Assembly (NCBI RefSeq): GCF_000002235.5
Contig: NW_022145597.1
Coordinates: 25,178,923-25,242,922 of the forward strand
Length of the DNA: 64,000 nucleotides
Direction: 5' to 3'
Source: Strongylocentrotus purpuratus
Lineage: Eukaryota > Echinodermata > Echinoidea > Camarodonta > Strongylocentrotidae
The notes beneath the pieces are model-generated. The model made no database searches, was not told where the DNA came from, and was given only the letters and a program-made list of their open reading frames with translations. The number at the start of each line of letters is the position of its first letter. The first letter of the stretch is position 1. This document shows positions 38,077-50,000 of this stretch, piece after piece. The position numbers and the translations under genes are program-made.

Positions 38077-41000
38077 AGGGAACTTTGCATTTAAGGGAAT
38101 TGTTATCTCAAGTCTGTACTTGCACCCCATTCTCGGTAGGCAACGTCAAAACATCATTAAATTTTTGCGGCTCTCCAACATTTAGGGACGAGCCCTTTGA
38201 AAAATTTATTTCCGGGAAGAGAGCTTCCTATACAATCAACGATCCCGATTTTTTTCTCGGAAAGACGCGCTATTGTCTCTCTATTGATTAGGCTCTTGGT
38301 GTATCTGTCCATGCAATTTCATACACTTCGTCTTTAATTTTGAATTCAAAGTATATTGTGCGAGGGAATATACCAACTAGTCAAAGCGATTTCATTTGTT
38401 AATACTTAGAACACCTGAGAGCCGAAAGAGCCGTCTTTTTCGCTTGGTTGCTACGTTTTCTCGCAAAATATTCCCTCGTATAATTTACTTTGGCTTTGAA
38501 ACTAAGATAGAACTGCAGAAATATGCCTCTCTTTTCTTGTTCAATTTTAAAATTCCCCAGGATTGCCGCCTCAGTATTGGTATTTGGTATTTGCCAATGC
38601 TTCTCGAATATTTCAATTTCAGCAAGGTTTAAGTAAATGAAAGTACTGATACTCCTGCTACGACTACTACTACTACTACTACTTATTCTTCCTTTTCTTC
38701 TTCTTTCTTCTACTACTCGTTGTTTTTCCTCTTTCTCGTCTTCTTCCACATTTTATTCTTCTTATTCTTGCTTTTCCTCTTCTCCTTCTTCCTCCTATTT
38801 TTTCTAGTTATTATTATTTCTATTCTTCTTCTACTACAATTAATATTACTACTACCACTATCAATATTTACTACTACTACTACCATCACCACCGCCATCA
38901 CCACCACTAATATTGCTTATACTACTACAACTTCTACTCATTATACTATTACCAACTTGTGATAAGGGTTTACCTATTCATTTGAACCGTTCTTTTTTAT
39001 TCGGTTTGAAAAATAGTCCGAATTCGTGTAGTAATCCTGGAACGTCCAAGTATACTGCTTGGAGCCAGAAGGGCATTAACTCAGACAGGTAACACCGTTC
39101 TTCTTCTCAACATACGAAATGCTAAGCTAACTTTAGTCATCTGTCATTCAAATATGTTGGATGGTCATTCAACTTGCTCAAACATTTTCTGCAGATTTCC
39201 GTTCAATTCACCCGATAATAGTCTGCAAAATGTCATAATCAAATTCGTCTTCGTCATGTTTGTGAGAAGAAAAATAAATTCATCAGATTGCTTAAATAAT
39301 CATCCTCGGTCGTAACAAACCTTTAAAGTGGTAATTTAAATATATTTGTTTTCACGATTTATCATGCTTATTCATTCATTATTAAAGGTGAAATTCCACC
39401 CTGGTATGCATTTCTTTTTAATCGAAGAAGAAAAATTAGGTGAAACAGATCAGGGAAATTGTGAGCAAAATCCCATACAAAAAAATAAGGAAGATATAAC
39501 ATTTGGACATTAACCATTTAATAAAATAATGTGTTTATCTCACCTTCCTGCTTCTATAAGTATTATTAACAAATAAATACCAAGGTGGACTTTCCCTTAA
39601 AGGCGATTCCAATTCACCTATTGAAATACGCATTGATTTAGTACGTAAAGCCGGTATGGAATTTGCGCTCAACTTGACTTTCAAGAAACTCTTTCCAATA
39701 AGTATAGCCAGTCACTAGTAGCGACATCAAAGGGGGGGGGTACCTTCAACCTGCTTTCAAACATTTATTTTCCATGTACACTTCACAGGCAACAATTTAA
39801 TACCTTGTTTTTCTTTTAGCAAAATCGACAACAAAAGTTACGTGAAACGCAGAGACAAGCTAATTTCAGCATCAGGGAAAATCAAGAATTCAATGCAATA
39901 TTCAATTCAATGTGGGTAATTAACAAATATAAAGTAGTAGTCCACGGACTAATTGATCAATGTTAACAATGTAAAAATGGTCATAAAATAGGAAAACCGA
40001 TTAAAACAAAAATGGAAGTCATTAAGAATTTAAATTACATAATCATAGCAAATCAAAATCACACACTCGTAAAACAAAACGTTCATCATTATGCAATACA
40101 GAAGCAAATGATATTTTTGTCCGAAAATTAAGTGATGTACATTAATAAGTCAGTGTAAGAATTAACTTTAATTTAGTATTTAAATTTACAGAGGTTAGTC
40201 CGTTTGATATGAATTTCTTGAATCAAATAAAATGCTACCGTCCTTCGAAATCAAAGATTAAATTGAGAAAAAAAAATGCATCAGCGTTTTCTTCATTGTA
40301 GCTTCTAATCATAACTGGATCTCCCTTTTATTAACATGATAATGGCAATCATAGAAGTGTGATATTGTAGTTGGGTGTCATGTTTGTAATACGCCCTGAA
40401 AGGCTACGTTCATGATCCAAGAATATGGTTGAGTTCTGGTCATGCGATTGCAATATGAAAGAAACTGTGTGGAAGCAATTGGAAAGTTTGATCATATATA
40501 TAACAACTAGGTATTTGTCTATACTGTGAGGTTTTGGAATCATCAAAATAAAGAGATATTGGCGCTCAGTCTTGCTTAGAGTCACATGCACTGTACACAT
40601 AAATGTGCATATAGGACAACACAAACACGATGCATAACAGTTGTGGTCCGCAACCTTTAGCTGTTACTTATCATCTATCGAATATGGGTGCATTTAAAAA
40701 GAGCAATCCTTTTTAGTTTACTTTTGTATGATACTCTTCCACACTAACATAAACAGAATTAAAAAGCTCACAAATAATTGTTCACCTTTCACAGAACTCA
40801 CCCTTCTCTTTTATGCAATTAGTAAGTTCAAGAATAGAAAGAGCTTACCTAGATACAGTTGGTAGCACTCTGGGTCAGATTTGCATCTTGGTATTCTCTG
40901 CATCTGAAGCAAAATTTTAAATAAAAACAGTCTTGAGTGTTCACAAGAAAAATGTATCCAGCACGCGGGACCCCCCCCCCCCCCCCCTCCCAAAAAAACA

Positions 41001-44000
41001 AAGACAGATAACCATTCCGGTCGAGGTTCATTCCGCTTACTGCCCCCCCCCCCCTCCCCAACTCCTTATTAATTTATGGAAGCGTCACTGTAAAAATATG
41101 AACTTGTTCAACTTGCCTAAAAATATATGGTAACTGTACGCGCGTTTATTAGCCGAAATCAGCCGCAAATTTTGTATAGGTGCCTTCAAGTGAAACAACT
41201 GGAAATCGTGTCCATCTAGGGGTAATTCCCCGATTTAAGGATTTCGGTAAGTCAAGTCAAGATTTTTTAAGCATAGAGAATCAAGGGGGGAAGTCTTTGA
41301 TTGTATACACCTCAATTATTGTATATATCGAGTAATTATTGTTCTCCTGGGCTCATATTCATACAACCCTACTATTACTAAACCTATTTGTCAACTATGT
41401 GTATTGCCTTAGTTGGCAACTACATGTAGCTTTGATAACAAGGTTTTATGAATATGGGCCCTGGGCTCCATATATTTCCAAATAAATTCATTTAGTCAGT
41501 CAGCATGCAAATCGCACACATGTAATTTTAGGCAGGGCAGGCAATAATGTCTGTCCTACCTAGTTACAACCAATGTATGCAGTTCGCATTCTGACGATTA
41601 AAATACAATGATATACATAGACATTTCTACGTGGACTACCATGAAAATATGTCGCTGGCAAAAATGACATCCATGACTAATATCAATAGAAATGTTGGGA
41701 TAGGGACATTTTGCTGTGTAGGGCAGGGTGTGTGTTCAAAATGATGTAGTGAAGTCAAGTGATACGTAAGTAAGATTTTGATCCAGGTGATATTCAATAT
41801 TTTTAGCCTGAATCATGAAGATAATGGATGATAGGGTTCAGAATATGCCGCGCCCCCCCCTCCCTCTCCTCCTCCCCCTCTCCCTCCCCCTCCCCATTCT
41901 GTGAATTCACTCTTCTAGAGCACTCTGTGAAATAAATTGCAAACGAAATTCTTCATCGGGCATATAGACTCTTTTTAGACTAAAGTATAACCTGCTTGAG
42001 TGACCACCTGTCTACAACAAGCACATTTTTTGTTTCCCTCGAATATGGTTTCTCATTTTACTATAAAAGGAACCTGTTTACAAAGACCACCTATCTATAA
42101 CAAGCACATATTTGGTTTCCCTTGGGCGGTCGCTGTAGACAAGTTTGACTGTATAAAGTAAAACATGTCTTTCAGTGTGTTATACTTCTTGCCGCCCGCC
42201 CTCCTCCGTGCTTTTCAAATTGAGAATTTGGCCTAATCCAATAGTTACAAAGCTCTATTTTTTAATTAGCGATACTGGGCGGTTTAGTTTAAAAAAACGT
42301 GTACGCCTGCTACTCTGTTTGGTGGATAGGGGGTAGCTTGAAATACATTGGTAAAAGTCATCAACAGCAGCAACTCAAACCTCACTACCGTTTCTGCATA
42401 ATACCATTTTGAAAAAAATGGCCGCCATTTTCTCAGCAGCATATTGTGAAGGTAGTTCACCTTGAAATTGTGCAAGGAAGTCTCCTGAACACATTGATAC
42501 CCAACTAACTTCTACAACATTCCATGTCTCAAGAACTGGCTATGCCCCCTGAGTAAAACTTAAACAACAAATTGCAGAATCCAAATGTAATTCGAGAAAA
42601 AGTAAAAATGGATCTCCTTTATAATTCAATCGGATCTAAATATTTCATTTCAATCTTTATTCCAATTCATAAAAATACAACAACATCAAATATAAAACAC
42701 AATAGCATTATATACAACATTTAGTAAAAATGGTACAAAAAATAAATACATAAGTTTCATAATAATATTGTAAAAATGAATGGAAAAGGAGGCGTACGTA
42801 AAAAGCCAAGGGTAGGCTTGTAAGAGTGTACGACCCTACAATTTAAATAATGTATGAATATATATTGCAAAAAAATAACAAGTACCAACAATACTGTATC
42901 ATCATATACCAAAACACAAAATAAAAAATCAACAAAAACAACAACAACAAAAAAATCAATAATTTCCAATCAAATATTTTTTATATTGCCTTTTAAATGA
43001 GTTATTAAATTGAATATTAAAGTTACTTAAATTTAGACTATTCCAAAGGATTGGGCCTGTGTGGCGTAATGAGTATTTTGATTTATTATTTAAATACGTC
43101 CAACGGTGAAAATGATTGCAAGATCTTGTATTATAATTATGGATATTTCTATTTTTTACAAACATATTCATTAAATATGGGGAGAGTGTTTGAGAGTGAA
43201 AACGTTGCATAAACGAAGCAATTTGGATCTTATTTATATCTTGTAATTTGAGAGTATATAATAATTTAAATAATGTGGAAGTAGAAGCAGTATACTCGGA
43301 CTTCGTACATACTCGTATGGCTTTCTTTTGTAACATTATTAGTTTATGTAAATGGCTCGAATATGTGTTACCCCATATTGAGTTACAATACGACAAGTGT
43401 GACAAAACATAAGCATTATAAAGAAGAAATAATATGTTACTAGGCAATTCATACTTCAATCGACTTAAAATCCCTATGAATCGTGAAATCTTCAAGCGTA
43501 CTAAATCAATGTGATCCTTCCAAGACAAACTACTATTTAATACTACACCTAAAAACTTAACAGAATCATAGAATTTCAAAGGAACTGCATCTATTTTCAA
43601 CAATATATCATCGACATTAAATTGCACACCACCCTTTTTAAACAGAACACATTGGGTTTTACTAGTATTTAAAGAGAGCTTATTACATTTAAACCATGCT
43701 GATATGTGGGCAAGACTTGTATTCAAAGATTCAACTAAAGCTTCAATATCATTATGAGAGGCAAGGAGTGAGGTGTCATCCGCATACAAAATACAGTCAC
43801 ATTCATGGCAAGAATTCACAATATCATTAATATAAATTAAAAATAGTAATGGTCCAAGAATTGACCCTTGAGGGACACCTGTGTTTATATTACCGAAAGA
43901 CGAATTATGTGAGTTATAAACTGTAAATTGTTGTCGATGTAATAAATAAGATTGAAACCATTTTAAGGAAAGACCTTTAATGCCATAATGCTGCATTTTT

Positions 44001-47000
44001 TGTAATAAAATATCGTGTGAAAGGGAGTCAAAGGCCTTGGATAGGTCCATGAATACGCCAATAACACTTTTACCTTCATTAAGTTCTTTAACTATTCTAT
44101 CATGAATTTCAATGACTGCCATGTCTGTTGAGTAATTTTGTCGGAAGCCATACTGACTATCATATAAAAAGTTATGCTGCAATAAATAGTCATATAATCT
44201 ATTAAAAACTAACTTTTCCAAAATTTTAGAAAAACAAGGTAAAATTGAAATTGGTCGATAATTTGTAAAAAGACTCGGGTCATCCTTTTTAAAAATTGGC
44301 ACAACCTTAGATATCTTCATCTTAGAAGGAACACAACCAGTGCGTAATGATGAATTACAAATATAAAGTAGTGGTTCAACAATAAAAGGTAGTATATGTT
44401 TCACAACTATTGAATCAATTTCATCAAAACCACAACTTTTACCAGATTTAAGATTTGACTTTACAATATCTATTATTTCTTCTTTTGTAACTGGTTTAAA
44501 AAATAATATATGTGGCGATGGTTGGCCCATATAAACATTAAATGTATCAATTGCATTTTCATCCTCCGCAATACAATTAGCAATATTTGATCCAATGTTC
44601 ACAAAATATTCATTAAAGTTTTCCGCAATGTCATCCGGATTACTAATGTAAGAACCATTGTGGCAAAAAGATTTTCCTTCTTCCACAGCACTCTTTTGCT
44701 TTCCTAAAATTTCATTAATAAGTGTCCATGTCTTTTTAGAGTTATTTTTTACAGAGTCAAACTTTTTAAATAATAATCCCTTTTTGCTCTGCGTAAACGA
44801 GTTGTGACCATATTACGGAGCTTTTTGTATTTATCATAGTTTGCTTGAATCGATCTTTTCAAGTAATTCTTATACAATTTATTTTTCGTTTTAATAAGTT
44901 TTAACATATCAAGAGATACCCACGGTTTTCTATTTCGTTTGCGTTTTTTAATATGTTTAGTTTGTACAGGAAAATGTTCATTATAATAGCCAATAAACTT
45001 TTCATAAAATACATCATAGGCCCTTTCAGTATCATTCTCCTGGTATACTTCAGACCAATCAGCATTTGCAAGATCAACACTCAGCCTATTACAATTTTCA
45101 ATAGTGACTTTTCTAAATGAGAATGACTTTGATTTACTGTTATTTACCCTGTCTAAAAAGTATGAAATATAGAAAATAGGAAAGTGGTCTGTTATGTCTG
45201 TTACAAAAATACCGGAAATAATGGAGCTACAAAAGACGTTCGTATAAATATTATCAATATTTGTTGCTGACCTTGAATTAACACGGGTTGGTCTATTTAT
45301 TATAGGATAAAAACCAGATGATGCGACTGTATTGATAAAATCGAATATTTGCGAGTTTGTGTATTTCTTCATCAAATCAATATTCAAGTCGCCCATTAAA
45401 TATGCACGTTTATTTTTTATTTCATTATAATTCATTAATTTATCAAAGAAAGAAGAAAACTGAATAACGTTTGATTTAGGTTGACGATAAATAATCGCTA
45501 CAACAATATTTTTAGATGTTTTGCAATCTATTTCTATACATAAACAATCAACACCTTCGCATTGTTCAGAGAACTGGACAAGTTTATAATTCAAGTCCTT
45601 TCGAATAAATAGACCAACTCCACCACCACGTCCGGACGGACGGTCAACATGCACAAATGTATAACCTTCTATTACAAAAGGAACATGTGAATTGGAATTA
45701 ATCCATGTCTCTGATATTCCTATGACTGAGAATTGATATTGAAGATTAGAAAGATAGGCATGTATTTCTTCAAAATTACGAAACATACTTCGGGCATTAA
45801 AATGAATTATGCTAAAGTTTTGATTAACTGAATTATCTATAATTTCATTAAATTCAGATGATAAATAATACTTTACAGGAGGATTTGAATGTGTGTCTTC
45901 TTCATTTTCATTCAAACTTTCATCTTCAAAATTAAAGCCATTTAGAGAGACATCATATTGATTTACAGGTGAGAATAATCGTTCAAAATCTTCATTATTA
46001 ACTTCTTGAAAGGGGAGACAATTTACAAAATTTAAATCATCTATATTTGAGTTTAATTCGTTGGCAATACAACTGTATACATTAAAGTCAGATGTATCAC
46101 AGTATTTAACGGGCATGCAAAACTAACTAAAACTAAAATAAATAATAAAGAAAAAACCAAACAACAGAACAACAAATACAACAAAATCAAAGTTCAACGT
46201 CAAAGTAGAAATGTTCAGGAGTGGAATGTATCAGCATGATACATGTGATCACTCAGTACTGCTATAACTTGTCCAAATCACGTTTGCTGTGGATAGTTCG
46301 TTTTACTGTCTTTCCGTTCGTGGCTGGGAGTAGGACGATTATCCGTCCGTCGAAGGACCACGCCTCGTTTACTCTGTGGTGCTTTTTTGCTGCCCACAGG
46401 AGGTCCTGGTTTGTGGACGTGAGCGGTTCATCGATGGCCATGCCTGTGCCCTTCAGCTTCCTACGTGCACGCAGGACAGCGCTCCGTACACGATATGAGC
46501 AAAACTTTGCAATGATGGCGCGAGGTCTTTTGTTCTTGGGGTTGGCGTCTGCAGACCCGGCATCGTTTGCGATTCCGCCCCTCGGAGCGACGCGATGTGA
46601 ACGATCTATGTCGACTGCTGTTAGGTTGACGCCCAGTCGTTCACTCGCTAGTTGGCAGATGACGTCATCTGTGATTTCCGTGTTGCTCTCTTTCACGCCG
46701 TAAAACTTCAGACAATTGCGGCGAGAGTATTGATCAGCCTCATTCATCGCCAGTGTAAGGTTGTGAATTGAGGTTGACTGCTTCTCAATGACGTCTTTCA
46801 AACGGTCGATCTCAGCTCCCTTCGTATTCAGTGAAGATTCAAGCTCTAGCGCCTTTCCATCGACGCGCTCTATCTCCTCCATTGTGTGAGTGCTGCTAAT
46901 CTCTAGCTGGTCCAAGCGTTGATTGAACTTCATTATGTGCTTATCAATAGCCCTCTCTACAGCCTTTTCAACGGCATTGACAAAGGCGTTGCTTTCCATG

Positions 47001-50000
47001 TACTTCTCGAATGCTTTAAAGGCCGCCGCTTCTATTGCATCTGCCGTGGCCGTATCCGTGGTCGTAGGAGTGGCTTTACGATTTCTGGTCTCCATATTGG
47101 AGATGTTGACAATTAGTTTGTTTGTTTTGTTTTTTTTCCTTCAAGTTATGTTGACTAAACGTTTGAAAGGGTATAAGATACTCGTCGTAGATTACCCAAT
47201 AATGATCATATAATGATCTGGCATAAAATCAAGGTTGCTGGCAAATGAATTGCGTATCACACTCAAAGTGAGCAGTATCAAACGTTTTAGTTCATAAAAT
47301 ACTTAAATCACATCACATATATCATGCCGATACAATTCCAGAGGTGTGGAAATCAATTAAAACATGGCACAGGTCGAGACAGGTACTAAGTAGTCCTTTA
47401 AATAGTCATTAGTTCAGACTCGTTACCTGGTCGAGTTCCTGTGCGTTTACTTTCACTGGTCAGCATAGATGGGACTAACGAGGGATATGCAGAAGTTCAT
47501 GCAAATGTAATCCATCAAAATGTTCCCAAAATCCTGGCGATCGCTTGCAGACCATTATTCAAGTAGTATCGGGATGATTTACAAAGGTGTATGTATAGAT
47601 ATACTTACATACTTACATATAACCGTGGAATACTTGTGACTTTTTAGAGATATTTTCGCTCGCTCACATTAGAAACCAGGGCAGCCGTCATTCAATGCAA
47701 ATACATGTTAAAGAACGAACTTGTTTCCCGAGAAAGTACTGTTGTTACAAACACGCACACGAACACCCACACTCACGCCTGCACAGAATTTCTATAATTA
47801 TTCTTCGAGCTCAATTGTTCGTGTTTCGTTTTCTTCTCATTTATCATACAGTGCGTCCCAGAAAAAACAAAATCGAGAATTATCGATGTTTTATCATAAC
47901 TTTATAACAATTATAAGTAATAAATGACACATATTTGTAAAACCTAGATCCTCTTCTTTCTTTTGATGCAACTCATATGATACATATTCCACGCATGAGT
48001 GATTAAAAACAATTTTAGGGGGAGACCAAAAAGTAATTTGGCAGGCGGCATCCGAATGTTAGAGAGAAAATCACATTTCTAGAAAGTACATGTTCTGCCC
48101 TTTCATATGACACCTCAATCAGGAAAAATGAGCCAGGAATAACAAAGTTCTATTCGCTTAAAGTTGTGCTTACATTTCTATAATTTGATTAAACGATTTC
48201 GTTTTCATTGGCTTCCTGCCGTAGCAACACACAGAGTGGACTAAAGGCTTAACTCCTTTTCGTTGTCGATCAGCCATGCACAAAGAAGACGAAAGGCTTG
48301 TTGCATGGCTGATCGTGAAAACGAATGTGTTTAATAAAATTATGGAAATGCAAGAATCACTTTATAAAAACAGAACTTTGTAATTCCTTGCTCATTTTTC
48401 CTGATTGGGGTGTCGTTATGAAAGGGCAGAACATGAACTTTCTAGAAATGTGATATTCTCTTTGAAATTGAGATACCGCCCGCCAAATTACCTTTTGGTT
48501 TCCTCTCTTCACTCTTTACAAATATGTGTTATATATTAATTATTATTGTGATTAAGTTATGATAAAACAACGATAATTCTCGGTTTCGCTTTTCTGGGAC
48601 GCGCTGTATAATCGGGTTTATCATAATTCTTCCTCGTGATTCTTTTCTTCAGAATAAAGTTATATTTTTTTCAAATGATCCATGATTGTGTCCATCATTT
48701 ATTATGACCTGTCAAGGCAAACCCTAGGAAGTCCACGTTTACAAACATTGGCAGAAACAGATCTGAAAAGTTTAGGCCTAAGATCGATATGCTGTCATTT
48801 ACTAATTACATATATATATATATATATATATATATGTGGATTTCATTTTTGGTTTACCCATATTGTGCATTATGTAAGGGATGACCCGGGTAGGCTTGTT
48901 TTATTGAAGTATAAAACTGCTGACACTCATGCACTGAAAATATAAGAAGCTATAAACAAAGTTGACATGGAGCTTTTTAAACGTAATATTTTACATAATG
49001 TACATTATTTCCCATACGTCACCGTGAAATATGCATACGAACTAAAATCCAACATCACATTGTAAAAAAAAATTCAAAGAAAAATCGACGCATAATGCAG
49101 AGTAATAAAAAAGAGTGGTATCTTTAATTCTGTTATAAAAAAGAAATTCGTATCCAGAATTGAATACATGAATAATTCGTAATTACATGAAACGATGTTA
49201 TTTCTAAATGTCTTTTAATTTGAATTTGAATTTATTGAAATAAAAAAACGTATTTATAGCAGTTCTTGTGTGTTTAACCTGAAAAAGTTTTCACATTTCT
49301 CCACATACACATATAATACATCTTATATATTCAATAATTTTACAAATAATGCTATTATCGTCTGGTTTCATTATCTTTACAAATCTTTCTTTAATGATTT
49401 TTTTTGTTCAAATTTTGTAGTTCATTAGCAATGATACTAATCTTTTCAAACAATATTTCCTTCTGGGGTCAAAATTGTGTACATTCCGTGATGGTGTGAT
49501 ATTCGTCTCCAATTTCCCCACTATCACAATCATTGCAGGTTCGTAAATGTTTGGTAATTCATTCGAGCGTCTATTGCTTCCAATTTCAATGGGTAAATTA
49601 TGTGAACTTATTCTAAATCGGCAAGCATTATTTCCGAAAATTATCACTTTTTACAAAAGTTAAATATTTCTTTCGGTTTATGTTTTCCTAATAAAACAAT
49701 GTTTTTGTTCGCGATTTTTGTTTTATACTTTCCGTATTACGTAATCACCGTTTAAATCCATTATAAATTGAATATCATATATTTCTCGAATTCTAATTTC
49801 TGTTTCCTCTCCGACTATTGTTCTCATTGTAAATATATGATCCGAGGTTCTATTGTTTTCCCTGAAGCCTGTTTGGTTTGGGTCATACATGGTTTATTTT
49901 CTACTAAATATATAACCAGACGACTGTTCGAAAAAATACAAAGTAGTTTGCCAACAGAGCTCGAGAGGGAGATGCCCCTATAATTAGAGGAATCGGTTCG

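Larger units (their letters stand above)
42640..47110 (-). mobile_element. Nearly intact CR1/L2-type non-LTR retrotransposon in intron 1 of gene B
   Basis: Minus-strand ORF1 (46262-47095), ORF2 endonuclease (44749-46116), ORF2 RT (42956-44686) and a 3' region ending near the GAATAAAG-type sequence at about 42640-42670. Both ORFs are full length apart from one frameshift in ORF2. Exact ends and target duplication could not be fixed by eye. Clade call rests on the RT motif style and the 3' end. Confidence 0.8.
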
